Position numbers and translations under genes: made by a program
Part shown: positions 1-7,809 of the stretch, one piece after another
Position numbering within the stretch: the first letter of the stretch is position 1
Layout of the letters: each line of letters starts with the position of its first letter
Assembly: GCA_030631415.1 (NCBI GenBank)
Contig: DAOVLE010000027.1
Coordinates: 1 to 33,935, forward strand
Direction: 5' to 3'
Origin: JAAEQG01 sp023133475
GTDB lineage: Bacteria; Planctomycetota; Phycisphaerae; UBA1845
DNA length: 33,935 nt
The notes under the pieces: model-generated
The model's input: the letters and a program-made list of their open reading frames with translations, nothing else
Databases searched by the model: none
What the model was told of the DNA's origin: nothing

Positions 1-130
1 CACCCGCCGCACCGCTAATAAGTCCAAAGTCCCTAGTCCAAGGTCCAAAGTCTCGCCAATCCCTGACTTTGGACTTTGGACCAGGGACTTTGGACTTCCT
101 GGCTGGGAAGGCGGGTGGAACCCGCCCTAC
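1..130. repeat. Composite palindromic repeat E-A-E, copy 1 (left edge cut by window)
   Basis: The core at 21-97 is a pair of inverted arms built of 7-bp units: AGTCCAA-type units on the left and GACTTTG-type units on the right, around a short spacer. It is flanked on the right (110-130) by an E arm that reads GGCGGGT, GGA, ACCCGCC, CTAC. The left E arm survives only as CACCCGCC at 1-8. Copy 2 at 1564-1706 is nearly identical over this stretch. The element ends 10 bp before the ugd stop codon, so it lies directly at the 3' end of that gene. Confidence 0.85.
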
Positions 131-140
131 AGCCGTCGCG

Positions 141-1460
141 TCAGCCGGTTGGAGACACGGTTGGCCGACCGATGCAGTAATACTCCAACCCGTGCTTCTT
201 CATCAGGATCGGGTCATACAGGTTGCGGCCGTCGAAGACCACCGGCTTTTTCATTGACCGGATCATCCGGTCGAAGTCGGGCATGCGGAACTCAGGCCAA
301 TCGGTGAAAATCACCAGTGCGTCGGCATCCTGCAAGGCTTCGTAGCAGTCGTCGAAAGTCTGCATGGCATTGCCCAGTTTGGCGCGGGCGTTCTCGATGG
401 CTTCGGGGTCGTAGGCCCGCACCTTGATACCGCGTTCCATGAACATGCGCACGGCGTCGATCGCCGGCGACTCGCGCACGTCGTCGGTTCTGGCCTTGAA
501 TGCCAGGCCCCAAACCGCCAGCGTTGTCTCCTTGCACGCATCACCGAAGTAATCCAGCACCCTCTCGGCAAAGATGATCCGCTGGCGACGGTTCACCTCG
601 TGCACCGCCTGGGCGATGGACAGCGGGTGGCCCTCCTCTTCACCCATGGCGATCAGAGCCGACACGTCCTTGGGGAAGCACGACCCGCCGTACCCCACAC
701 CGGGATACAGGAAATCCGGCCCAATACGGGAGTCCGAACCGATGGCCCGGCGGACACTCTCGATGTCCGCCCCGAACCGCTCGCACAAACCCGCCATCTC
801 GTTGATAAACGAGATACGTGTAGCCAACATGGCGTTGGCTGCGTATTTGGATATCTCCGCGCTGGCAGGGTCCATCACCAGGAAACGCTCCACCTTGCGC
901 ATGAACGGTGCGTACAGCTCCTTCATGATCTCCACCACCGCCGGGTTGGTGGTGCCGAAAATCACCCGGTCCGGGCGCATAAAATCCTGGACGGCTGCCC
1001 CTTCCTTCAGGAACTCGGGGTTGCTCACATAATCGAAGGGGTGGTCGGTCTGGGAGCGGATCACCTCGCTAACCTTCTTGTGGGTGCCCACCGGGACGGT
1101 GCTCTTGGTTACGATGATGCGATACCCGTCCATGTGTCGGCCGATGCCTTCCGCCACGTTCATGATGGCGGAAAGGTCCGCCGACCCGTCCGGAGCCGGT
1201 GGGGTGCCTACGCCGATGAAGATGATCAGGGACTTCTTCACCGTCTCAGCCCAATTGGTGGTGAAGCTAAGCCGCCCCGCCTTGACGTTGCGTTTGATGA
1301 TCTCCAGGAGGCCGGCTTCATAAATTGGGATGCCGCCCTCTTTGAGCAACTTGATCTTGCTCTCGTCCTTGTCCATGCAGATGACGTGGTTTCCGCCGTC
1401 AGCCAAACAGGCTCCCGCCACCAGCCCAACATATCCAACACCCGCGACTCCAACTTGCAT
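141..1460 (-). CDS. ugd: UDP-glucose 6-dehydrogenase
   Basis: Oxidises UDP-glucose to UDP-glucuronate with two NAD+ in the cytoplasm, supplying acidic sugar for exopolysaccharide or envelope glycans. The N-terminal Rossmann motif GVGYVGLVAGACLADGG is followed by GVGTPPAPDG and TKSTVPVGT. The central helix domain has SNPEFLKEGAAVQDF, and the catalytic cysteine lies in YGGSCFPKDV near residue 261. The C-terminal UDP-binding domain has WGLAFKARTDDVRESP. About 439 residues is normal for the family. I chose the ATG at 1458-1460 because AGGTGA precedes it by 5 nt; a GTG three codons upstream is also open. A sigma70-like promoter is at 1514-1542. Repeats of the same composite family flank the gene on both sides. 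Downstream GNAT and GT4 genes on the same strand suggest a glycan role. Confidence 0.95.
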   Translation of the reverse strand: MQVGVAGVGYVGLVAGACLADGGNHVICMDKDESKIKLLKEGGIPIYEAGLLEIIKRNVKAGRLSFTTNWAETVKKSLIIFIGVGTPPAPDGSADLSAIMNVAEGIGRHMDGYRIIVTKSTVPVGTHKKVSEVIRSQTDHPFDYVSNPEFLKEGAAVQDFMRPDRVIFGTTNPAVVEIMKELYAPFMRKVERFLVMDPASAEISKYAANAMLATRISFINEMAGLCERFGADIESVRRAIGSDSRIGPDFLYPGVGYGGSCFPKDVSALIAMGEEEGHPLSIAQAVHEVNRRQRIIFAERVLDYFGDACKETTLAVWGLAFKARTDDVRESPAIDAVRMFMERGIKVRAYDPEAIENARAKLGNAMQTFDDCYEALQDADALVIFTDWPEFRMPDFDRMIRSMKKPVVFDGRNLYDPILMKKHGLEYYCIGRPTVSPTG

Positions 1461-1513
1461 AATGTTCACCTGTGCAAAAAGCCGTGTTTGCGTCCATCAA
1501 TACACTGATGGGG

Positions 1514-1542
1514 ATTCTATCGCCATGCCGCCCACTAGCCAA
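1514..1542 (-). promoter_or_regulatory. Putative sigma70-type promoter of ugd
   Basis: On the minus strand TTGGCT and TAGAAT are separated by exactly 17 nt. This would start transcription about 45-50 nt before the ugd ATG, and it lies between that gene and repeat copy 2. Predicted from consensus only. Confidence 0.4.
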
Positions 1543-1563
1543 CTACCGGCGGGACATCCGGCT

Positions 1564-1706
1564 GTAGGGCGGGTTCCACCCGCCACGCCGCTAATAAGTC
1601 CAAAGTCCCTAGTCCAAAGTCCAAAGTCCCGCCAATCCCTGACTTTGGACTTTGGACTAGGGACTTTGGACTTCCTAGCTGGGAAGGCGGGTGGAACCCG
1701 CCCTAC
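1564..1706. repeat. Composite palindromic repeat E-A-E, copy 2 (complete)
   Basis: This is a complete 143-bp element. Its two 21-bp ends (1564-1584 and 1686-1706) are perfect inverted repeats of each other, and each end is itself a hairpin (GGCGGGT, 3-nt loop, ACCCGCC). Inside, 1597-1673 is the A hairpin whose arms are tandem 7-bp units (AGTCCAA left, GACTTTG right). It lies between the ugd promoter and the stop codon of the GNAT gene, whose TAA begins 2 bp after the element. It is the same orientation as copy 1, so ugd lies between two direct copies. Confidence 0.9.
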
Positions 1707-1708
1707 GA

Positions 1709-2758
1709 TTACCACTCGTCCCCATCACCTAGCTGCACGTTGCAATCCCGCGTCAGGTCGGCCAGGTTGCGGCGGGGGCGGCGAACGTCCTGCATCATCA
1801 TGTCCGGGCACCGTCGGCCAACGAATCCCAGAGAAGCCACCACACGCTGCTCGAGCGGTGTCCGCGGCAGAAAGCATACTTCGTCGGCCCCGCAATCGTG
1901 CATACGCCTGAGACAGTGGGCCAAAAAACCACGCAACTCACCCTCGTGCTCGCCCGCCAACTCCAGATCGTGGATAATGCCACGCCGAAACCCACGCTCC
2001 GGGCGAATCGAAAACGCCGCAAAACCTTTCAACCGCCCATCCCGCCAGGCAGTTTCGATAGTGTGGCGATGCACCGGGCAATCCACATAACGCCATTGCA
2101 GATACCGGCGGTCGCGGAAGATGACCAGCCCACTCCGTTCTGCCACACGCTGCATCACTTCGTCCGTCTGAGGAGGGAAGGTATCCACGGTTTTGTAGTT
2201 CAGCTCCCCTGCCCGCCCACCACACAGGACCGCCCACAATCGGCCAATCCAACCCGTCATCCCCCCGGCAGCGATGTTCACCAACCGGTTTTCAACAAAC
2301 CGACCGGTCAGAGCCCGCAGGTTCAAGGGTAATTGTGCAACCTTCCGAAGCGGCACTCGATGCCAACCCAGTTGTTCGTAGACCCTCTGCACCTCGCCGG
2401 ACAGCCCCTTGGCAAGTGTCACCTCGCACGAACCGGCCCACTCGCGAATCAACCAGATTCCCAGCCCACCATCACGATACCGCTGGTCCACCATCAGGTC
2501 GGACGACCACCGCCCCCGGGCCTCTTCACCGTCGAGCCTTACCCTGGCAGCCATGGTGCCCAGATGGGCAATAACCTCGTTTCCCCGGGTGACCACCCAG
2601 ATGCGGTCGGCGTCGGGCGGCTCTTGAGGGTTCTCGAAGTACTGCCACCGCCACACCCGCCGGTAGAGGTTCAGGTCTCGACGGGGAAAGCAGCGTGCGT
2701 AAAACGCAAAAACGGCGTCATAAAGCTCGGGACGGTAAGGGCAAACCGCGATGCTCAT
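1709..2758 (-). CDS. GNAT-family N-acetyltransferase
   Basis: Probably transfers an acyl group from acyl-CoA to an amine; the substrate is unknown. The N-terminal half (about residues 5-140) looks like a GCN5 fold: a region with WVVTRGNEVIAHLGTM, then a strand DLMVDQRYRDGGLG with the Q/RxxGxG-like acetyl-CoA pyrophosphate loop, then VYEQLGWHRV. The C-terminal half (about 215-330) looks like a second, degenerate GNAT-type unit with LQWRYVDCPVHRH and GRLKGFAAFSI. The 349-residue length is about twice a single GNAT domain, which fits a tandem arrangement. Position between ugd and a GT4 gene suggests modification of an amino sugar or glycan precursor, but this is inference. The stop codon is 2 bp from a composite repeat. 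No strong Shine-Dalgarno is seen before the ATG. Confidence 0.75.
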   Translation of the reverse strand: MSIAVCPYRPELYDAVFAFYARCFPRRDLNLYRRVWRWQYFENPQEPPDADRIWVVTRGNEVIAHLGTMAARVRLDGEEARGRWSSDLMVDQRYRDGGLGIWLIREWAGSCEVTLAKGLSGEVQRVYEQLGWHRVPLRKVAQLPLNLRALTGRFVENRLVNIAAGGMTGWIGRLWAVLCGGRAGELNYKTVDTFPPQTDEVMQRVAERSGLVIFRDRRYLQWRYVDCPVHRHTIETAWRDGRLKGFAAFSIRPERGFRRGIIHDLELAGEHEGELRGFLAHCLRRMHDCGADEVCFLPRTPLEQRVVASLGFVGRRCPDMMMQDVRRPRRNLADLTRDCNVQLGDGDEW

Positions 2759-2811
2759 CGCAAACCACTAATGCTCCGTGACGCATATATTGATGGTTGG
2801 GTGCCCCCCCA

Positions 2812-2993
2812 GTAGGGTGGGTGGAACCTCGCGGAGCGAGGTGGAACCCACCAACCGGGGACGAGTCCAAAGTCCAAGGTCCAAAGTCCAAGGTCCCGCT
2901 GGTTTCCAACTTTGGACTTTGGACCAGGGACTTTGGACTTATTAACCGGCGTGGTGGGTTTCGCCCGCCTACGGCGGGCTACACCCACCCTAC
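2812..2993. repeat. Composite palindromic repeat D-A-D'
   Basis: The left part (2812-2855) is a D hairpin with an inner stem CCTCGC/GCGAGG and outer GGTGGGT/ACCCACC. The centre (2864-2940) is an A hairpin of 7-bp units (five AGTCCAA-type units left, GACTTTG-type units right). The right part ends at 2993 with ACCCACCCTAC, the inverse of the GTAGGGTGGGT that opens the element. The A core is shared with the two E-A-E elements, but the outer palindrome is a different family. Confidence 0.85.
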
Positions 2994-3018
2994 GGGGGAT
3001 TCTTCGTTCGGCCTTTTC

Positions 3019-3045
3019 ACCCGGCATAAATGCCGGGCCTAGCGC
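3019..3045. repeat. B-family hairpin overlapping the GT4 stop codon
   Basis: CCCGGCA and TGCCGGG form a perfect 7-bp stem around TAAA, followed by the invariant tail CCTAGCGC. The TAG stop of the minus-strand glycosyltransferase is read from CTA at 3039-3041 inside this element. Confidence 0.85.
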
Positions 3046-4229
3046 AACCCTTCGTAAGCACAGCCGTAGGCCTCGACTGTGCGATTGATGTCGTGGTTTT
3101 CGATGACGTACCGGCGGGCGGCTTGGCCTATACGCCGCCGCAACTCGGCATCCTCAACCAAGCGGCGTAGGGCGACTCCGAACGCCGCGGCCTCTCCCAA
3201 CGGCACCAGCAATCCGGTTTCGCCGTGATGCAGCACTTCCCGGTTCCCGGGGACATCGGTTGCCACAACGCCCAGACCGCAAGCCATCGCCTCCAACAGA
3301 GCATTGCAAAGCCCCTCGCTACGTGACGGTAGGACAAAAAGGTCCGCTGCGCGATACCAATCCAACACGTTCTCGGTCGCTCCGGGCAGACGCACATCGT
3401 GCCCGGGCAGGTTTGCAGCAGCCCAATGCTGCGTTTGGCCGGCAAGACGATCCTCGCCGACAATCACCAGCGTATAGCTCGCAGCCTGAAGACCCACTGC
3501 CGCGATGCCCTCGATAATCAGCCGATGGTTCTTCACCTCGGTCACGTTGCCCACTGCCAGCAAAACCACTCGGCCCAAAGGCAATCCCAGCCGCCGCCGA
3601 AGCCGACCCGGGGCCTGCTCGGGGCAGAACCGAACGCTGTCAACCCCGTTCAACAAAACGGAAAACGACTCGGCAGGCAGGCCAAACGCTTTGGTGACAG
3701 CCTCGCGGGCGGAGTCGCTCACCGCCCAGCGTGCCTGATATCGGTGTAAGGCCCGCCGCCACAACCACCGGGTTGTCCCACGTGGGCTGCTCAACGCATC
3801 GGTGAACCCGTGAAAGCTGAACGCCATCCGCGGGATACCTGCCAGCCGGCAGGCTGCCACCGTGTCCGAGACGGTGAACAGTTCCCGGTTATGCACCACG
3901 CTCACGCGAAGTTCGCGTAGAAGTTTCGCCAGCCGCAATGCCCAACGGCGGTTCCTGGCTGGATCATCCAGGCAGATGATCTCGACCCCGTCTCGCACCG
4001 GCGGGCCCATCACATTGCGCCCGTTGCGAAAAATGATCACGTGGCGAAAACGCTCCGCCGGCAGACGGTTCACCACCTGGGCCAACTGCCCCTCCAAACC
4101 GCCGATCCCCCAGCAACCGATAAGGTGCGCAATGGTGATGACCTCGTTACGGGCACTTGTTTGCCCTGGGCTGACTCCGTCGTCTCGCCCCACGACTCCG
4201 ACCGATGATTCACCGAGAGCTTGAAACAT
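3039..4229 (-). CDS. Glycosyltransferase family 4 (GT-B fold)
   Basis: Probably transfers a sugar from a nucleotide donor onto a glycan or lipid acceptor at the cytoplasmic face of the membrane. The N-terminal acceptor half begins with IAHLIGCWGIGGLEGQL, typical of GT4 enzymes with a glycine-rich loop. The hinge region has LLNGVDSVRF and VGNVTEVKNH, and the donor half has PSRSEGLCNALLEAMACG, the EX7E-type motif that contacts the donor. Length of about 396 residues is usual. I prefer the ATG at 4227-4229, preceded by GAGAGGTG; a GTG four codons upstream is also open. The minus-strand -10 candidate TATTAT at 4255-4260 lies just upstream, next to a heptanucleotide array. The stop codon is contributed by a B-family repeat. 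Acceptor and linkage cannot be told from sequence. Confidence 0.9.
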   Translation of the reverse strand: MFQALGESSVGVVGRDDGVSPGQTSARNEVITIAHLIGCWGIGGLEGQLAQVVNRLPAERFRHVIIFRNGRNVMGPPVRDGVEIICLDDPARNRRWALRLAKLLRELRVSVVHNRELFTVSDTVAACRLAGIPRMAFSFHGFTDALSSPRGTTRWLWRRALHRYQARWAVSDSAREAVTKAFGLPAESFSVLLNGVDSVRFCPEQAPGRLRRRLGLPLGRVVLLAVGNVTEVKNHRLIIEGIAAVGLQAASYTLVIVGEDRLAGQTQHWAAANLPGHDVRLPGATENVLDWYRAADLFVLPSRSEGLCNALLEAMACGLGVVATDVPGNREVLHHGETGLLVPLGEAAAFGVALRRLVEDAELRRRIGQAARRYVIENHDINRTVEAYGCAYEGLR

Positions 4230-4274
4230 ACTATCGGGCACCTCTCAAACACCCATAATATCGGCATCCCCTCA

Positions 4275-4340
<66 letters not shown>

Positions 4341-4364
4341 GGGTGGGGGACATCACCACCATGT

Positions 4365-4506
4365 TTAGTATGACAGCGCTACTTTGATCCCGAACTTCAC
4401 AACCCGAGGTCGAAAAGGTGGTTTGCCGATCCGGCGCCGGGCCTAGCGCGCCCCGTCGAAACGTGAAACTGTTTCGCCGAAAACGGCACTAGCGCTGTCA
4501 TATTAG
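4365..4506. mobile_element. MITE-like element with 13-bp terminal inverted repeats
   Basis: TATGACAGCGCTA at 4369-4381 and its exact reverse complement at 4490-4502 bound a 134-bp stretch with no coding potential. The four bases outside each end are TTAG (4365-4368 and 4503-4506), consistent with a target-site duplication. The interior holds a diverged B-like segment (CGCCGGGCCTAGCGCG). It sits between heptanucleotide arrays in the region between the GT4 and aminopeptidase genes. Assignment as a MITE rests on the ends and the flanking duplication only; no transposase partner is visible in the window. Confidence 0.6.
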
Positions 4507-4545
4507 CGGCGACCCGAAGGAGAGCGCGTAGAAGGGAAGCGTTTT

Positions 4546-4567
4546 GACTGGAGACTGGAGACTGGGG
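4546..4567. repeat. Heptanucleotide array (GACTGGA)3
   Basis: Units start at 4546, 4553 and 4560, the last ending GACTGGGG. The unit is similar to cyanobacterial STRR heptamers. It lies between the MITE-like element and the aminopeptidase gene. Confidence 0.8.
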
Positions 4568-4600
4568 AAACGAAGAACTGAAAACGTTGCCAAGTCAGCA

Positions 4601-4630
4601 TTTTCAATTTTCAATTTTCAATTTTCCATT
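4601..4630. repeat. Heptanucleotide array (TTTTCAA)3-TTTTCCA
   Basis: Units start at 4601, 4608, 4615 and 4622. The end TTTTCCATTC is the reverse complement of part of the array at 4275-4340, so the two arrays form rough inverted arms around the MITE-like element. Confidence 0.8.
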
Positions 4631-4661
4631 CTATAGTGGGAGCTTTCATGGAAGGACGATC

Positions 4662-5852
4662 ATGTATCGTGCGATTGCTTGTTTATTGGGGATGGTCTTC
4701 ATCTTGCCGCTGACCGGCGGATGTGGGGCTGACTTGGAATACGTTCTTCCGGTGATCGCCGGGCAGGCGAGCATTCTGCTGCACAGCGTTCCCATAAGCG
4801 ACGCCATCCGTAGCGGAACACTCTCCGACGAACAGGTGGCCAAGCTGATCCTGATTCGTGACGTACGCCAATACGCCGGCTGGGAGATGGGGCTTAACAC
4901 CACCAATAACTACACCCACTTCTACGATAGCCGCAACTCGCCGATCGCCTACAACATCTCGGCATCGCACCGCTACGAGTTTCACCCTAAAAAGTGGGAG
5001 TTTCCGATCGTTGGAGTGCTGCCCTATGTGGGTTTTTTCGATAAGGCTGCTGCCGTCCGCCAGTTCGATGCGCTGGCGGCTGATGGTTACGATGTATTTA
5101 TGTACGAGGTGGACGCCTACAGCACGCTCGATTACCTGCCCAACCCGATAATGTCGCCGATGCTCGAGCGGAGCGACCTTTCGCTGATCGAAACGGGCAT
5201 CCACGAACTACTGCACAGCACCGTGTGGCATCCAAGCGATACCACCTTCAACGAGAGCCTGGCAACCTTCGTGGGGCGGACCGGAGCGGTCGAGTATCTC
5301 GCCGCCCGCTATCCGGACGAACCCCAGCGAACCCAGGAAGCCATAGAGCACTACAAAGACAACAGCCTCTATAACGCGTTCATATTCGAGCTGTACGGAG
5401 AACTCGAGGCCTTCTACGCCGGCGACCTGAGCCGCGAGGAGAAGATAGCCGGGCGCGAAGCCGTCTATCAAGCCGGCCGCCAACGCTTCACCGCCGAGTG
5501 TCAGCCGCTCATGAATTCTCCGCAAGATTTTGCCTGGGCGGCTGAGTTACCCACCAACAACGCCTGGATGTTGGCCAACTATCGCTACAACTACGATTTC
5601 GAGACGTTCGAGCAAGTATACCAAGCCACCGGGCAGGTCTGGAGACAGGCTATCTCCGTATTCCGCGACGCAGCCCACGCCGACGATCCCAATGCTTACC
5701 TGCGGAAATGGTTGTCAGGCGTAGTAGGGCGGGTTTCACCCGCCGCAGCCGGGAAGGCGGGTAAAACCCGCCCTACCGCTCGCCAATCTCCACATAACGA
5801 AACGGAAAGATCAAACGCCGGTTCGGATACAAGCCTTGAACATACGGCTTGA
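4662..5852 (+). CDS. Lipoprotein zinc aminopeptidase (PF10023-like)
   Basis: Predicted membrane-anchored peptidase acting outside the cytoplasmic membrane. The ATG at 4662 is preceded by GAAGGA at 5 nt and starts a lipoprotein signal ending LTGGC (Cys21). The segment after it (YVLPVIAGQASILL) and RDVRQYAGWEMGL match the start of the putative aminopeptidase family PF10023. The zinc site is HELLH at residues 181-185 with a downstream glutamate in NESLATF (Glu198). The frame is also open 25 codons upstream through a heptamer array, but that has no ribosome site and would hide the signal. Residues from about 355 onward are odd: 355-372 are translated from an E palindrome, and the rest runs antisense into the end of the neighbouring OppA-like gene, so the native C-terminus was probably near residue 354. 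Confidence 0.8.
   Translation: MYRAIACLLGMVFILPLTGGCGADLEYVLPVIAGQASILLHSVPISDAIRSGTLSDEQVAKLILIRDVRQYAGWEMGLNTTNNYTHFYDSRNSPIAYNISASHRYEFHPKKWEFPIVGVLPYVGFFDKAAAVRQFDALAADGYDVFMYEVDAYSTLDYLPNPIMSPMLERSDLSLIETGIHELLHSTVWHPSDTTFNESLATFVGRTGAVEYLAARYPDEPQRTQEAIEHYKDNSLYNAFIFELYGELEAFYAGDLSREEKIAGREAVYQAGRQRFTAECQPLMNSPQDFAWAAELPTNNAWMLANYRYNYDFETFEQVYQATGQVWRQAISVFRDAAHADDPNAYLRKWLSGVVGRVSPAAAGKAGKTRPTARQSPHNETERSNAGSDTSLEHTA
5724..5776. repeat. E-family palindrome between convergent genes
   Basis: Inverted arms starting GTAGGGCGGGT and ending ACCCGCCCTAC surround an 11-nt centre. The element is read in frame by the aminopeptidase gene on the plus strand and supplies the TAG stop (5773-5775) of the OppA-like gene on the minus strand. 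Confidence 0.9.
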
Positions 5853-7779
5853 TCGCCATCAGGTTGGTGTGCTGATATAGCGGCAACAGCGGGCAATCCT
5901 CGCAAATCAACAGGGCTTCGGCACGGGCCAACAACGCCATCCGCCCCGACAAAACCCCGCCCGGGCCCAAACCATCAGCCTGATCCAACAGGGCATCATA
6001 GTCCGCGTTTGCATAGCCGGAGTCATTATTGCCGTTGTCTGTGCGGAAGATGTCAAGAAACGTTGTCGGGTCGTTGTAGTCGCCATACCAGCCGGCTCGG
6101 GCAATCATATAAAGCCCCTTAACCTTGTCCTCGGCGAAGGCCTTGGGTTCCTTGCCGCGAAGTTCAACCCGCACACCCAGCGTCTCCCGCCACATCCGGG
6201 CCAATACCACACAGGTCTTCTCATCCGCACCAGAGGTCTTGTGCAGCAAATCGATGACCGGCAAAGACGCACCACCCGGATAGCCGGCTTCGGACAACAA
6301 GCGTCGGGCCTGGGACGGATCATAGCCCAGCGAAACGGGGGACTGATAACCGGCAATGCTGCCCACCGGAACCAGATGCCCCGAAGGCGGCTCACCACAC
6401 CCCAGCACCTTCTCCACCAGCAGGTTGCGGTCCACCGCCAGGTTAAACGCCCGGCGAACACGGGCATCTGTAAACGGGTTAGGCTGACCGAAAACCTCCG
6501 CGTCGCGGCAGTTGAAAATGTAGAAATGCGTAGCCAGCACAACCGGGTTGTGAAAGTCCGGGCGGAGCCCCTTCCCCGACAACTCGATTAGCTTGTGGGC
6601 GTAATGAACTTCCATCCCTGGCAGAAAGTCCACTTCGCCGGCTTCATATGCCATCACCGCCGTATTAGCATCGATGTAGACCACGCGGTCGATGGTGCCA
6701 ACCGCAACACGATCGCCGGCATGATAAAACGGGTTCCGCGTCAGCCGCATACGACGCTTGAATGACCACTCGGTGAGCATGAAAGGGCCGTTGGTGATCA
6801 GGCCGGGATAACCACGCTTCCCACTTCCCACACCATCTGAACCGCCGGCACAAACCTCCTTGGTGGGGCGGGGGCGGTTTGGTTTCGTCCATTGCTGATC
6901 GTAGACAACCAGCCCTTGCCGTGTGAGCGGCAGGTTTTGGTAATGCTCCCGCAGCATCTCGATGCTTTCGTGGATCGGCATGAACGTTGGGAAGGCACAG
7001 AGGTCGAGGAAATACGGGCAAGGCCGCTCCAGCCTCACCTGCAAGAACGAATCGCCAACCGCCGCAATGCCCGTCCGGGCGAAACGCTCGTCACACTCGG
7101 CGGCATGACGGTGCAACCAGCGTCGATGGATCGCCTCCCACTCGACCTCCATCTCGGACAACTCGACGGATAACGCCTGGTGGAAATCGCAACGCCTGGT
7201 CCGGGCGGTGCGAACACGTTTGGCCGCCGCGGCAACCTCCCCCAGTTCAGCGTGGAGATAGAGCATCTCCGCCGCTTGAGCATCGACACCTCGGCCGTCC
7301 GCCAAGCGGGCCAGGGCAGTCAGTACAGCCACCGCCTCATTCCGCCATGTGTAGTACCCTTGCAGACCGGCGATGTTGTCCACCAGCAGCCTGGCGTAGT
7401 CCATGGCTGTCCCTGGCTCGACAGCCCGGCGCCATCCTCGGGCAAAATCGGCGGCGGTCACCGGGTCGCCGTTGCACCAGCGGGCGTCCGCGCGAATGGT
7501 GAATTTGTAGGTCAGACCGTCATCTGAAACTTCGGGCGGAAACTCGGCTACACCTGCGATCGGCTCAGTTGTTTCCGGATGATAGCAGGTGAGCCCTTCC
7601 CAGATATTGATAGCCACGCGGATGTCGTTGGTCCAACTCATCTGCGCCGGATCGAGCGTATTGATGCCATACGCAGCCGCATACACAAAATCGCCCCGTG
7701 AAACACCCGGCGAAGTGCCGACCCACACTGCCACCAGAGCCAACGCAACCAACCCGACTATCATCACTACACGGAACAT
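5773..7779 (-). CDS. Oligopeptide ABC transporter substrate-binding protein (OppA/SBP_bac_5)
   Basis: Binds peptides or related ligands outside the membrane and hands them to an ABC importer. An N-terminal hydrophobic segment (residues 1-24) serves as signal or anchor. The fold is recognised by INTLDPAQMSW, FTIRADARWCNGDPVTAADFARGWRR, RRAFNLAVDRN and the C-terminal GWYGDYNDPTTFLDIF. At 668 residues it is over 100 longer than usual OppA. Most of the excess is a charged, helix-prone insertion at about residues 150-240 rich in Ala, Arg and Glu. No permease or ATPase genes are in the window, so the partner must be encoded elsewhere. The gene follows the 7810-8874 gene by 30 bp, suggesting co-transcription. 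Its TAG stop lies inside an E palindrome. Shine-Dalgarno is weak. Confidence 0.88.
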   Translation of the reverse strand: MFRVVMIVGLVALALVAVWVGTSPGVSRGDFVYAAAYGINTLDPAQMSWTNDIRVAINIWEGLTCYHPETTEPIAGVAEFPPEVSDDGLTYKFTIRADARWCNGDPVTAADFARGWRRAVEPGTAMDYARLLVDNIAGLQGYYTWRNEAVAVLTALARLADGRGVDAQAAEMLYLHAELGEVAAAAKRVRTARTRRCDFHQALSVELSEMEVEWEAIHRRWLHRHAAECDERFARTGIAAVGDSFLQVRLERPCPYFLDLCAFPTFMPIHESIEMLREHYQNLPLTRQGLVVYDQQWTKPNRPRPTKEVCAGGSDGVGSGKRGYPGLITNGPFMLTEWSFKRRMRLTRNPFYHAGDRVAVGTIDRVVYIDANTAVMAYEAGEVDFLPGMEVHYAHKLIELSGKGLRPDFHNPVVLATHFYIFNCRDAEVFGQPNPFTDARVRRAFNLAVDRNLLVEKVLGCGEPPSGHLVPVGSIAGYQSPVSLGYDPSQARRLLSEAGYPGGASLPVIDLLHKTSGADEKTCVVLARMWRETLGVRVELRGKEPKAFAEDKVKGLYMIARAGWYGDYNDPTTFLDIFRTDNGNNDSGYANADYDALLDQADGLGPGGVLSGRMALLARAEALLICEDCPLLPLYQHTNLMAIKPYVQGLYPNRRLIFPFRYVEIGER

Positions 7780-7809
7780 GGCGGTAATAGCTGACAGCTA
7801 CCTCATGCT

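Noticed and set aside
600..1508. 302-codon plus-strand frame opposite ugd
   Set aside because: Antisense shadow of a fully conserved dehydrogenase; no recognisable motif.
1564..1706. CRISPR array
   Set aside because: The period is 7 bp and arranged as inverted arms; there are no unique spacers of regular length and no cas genes.
2755..3042. Open frames across the D-A-D' element
   Set aside because: Translation consists of repeated SKVQGPKSKV-like units from heptamers; no ribosome site and no conserved protein.
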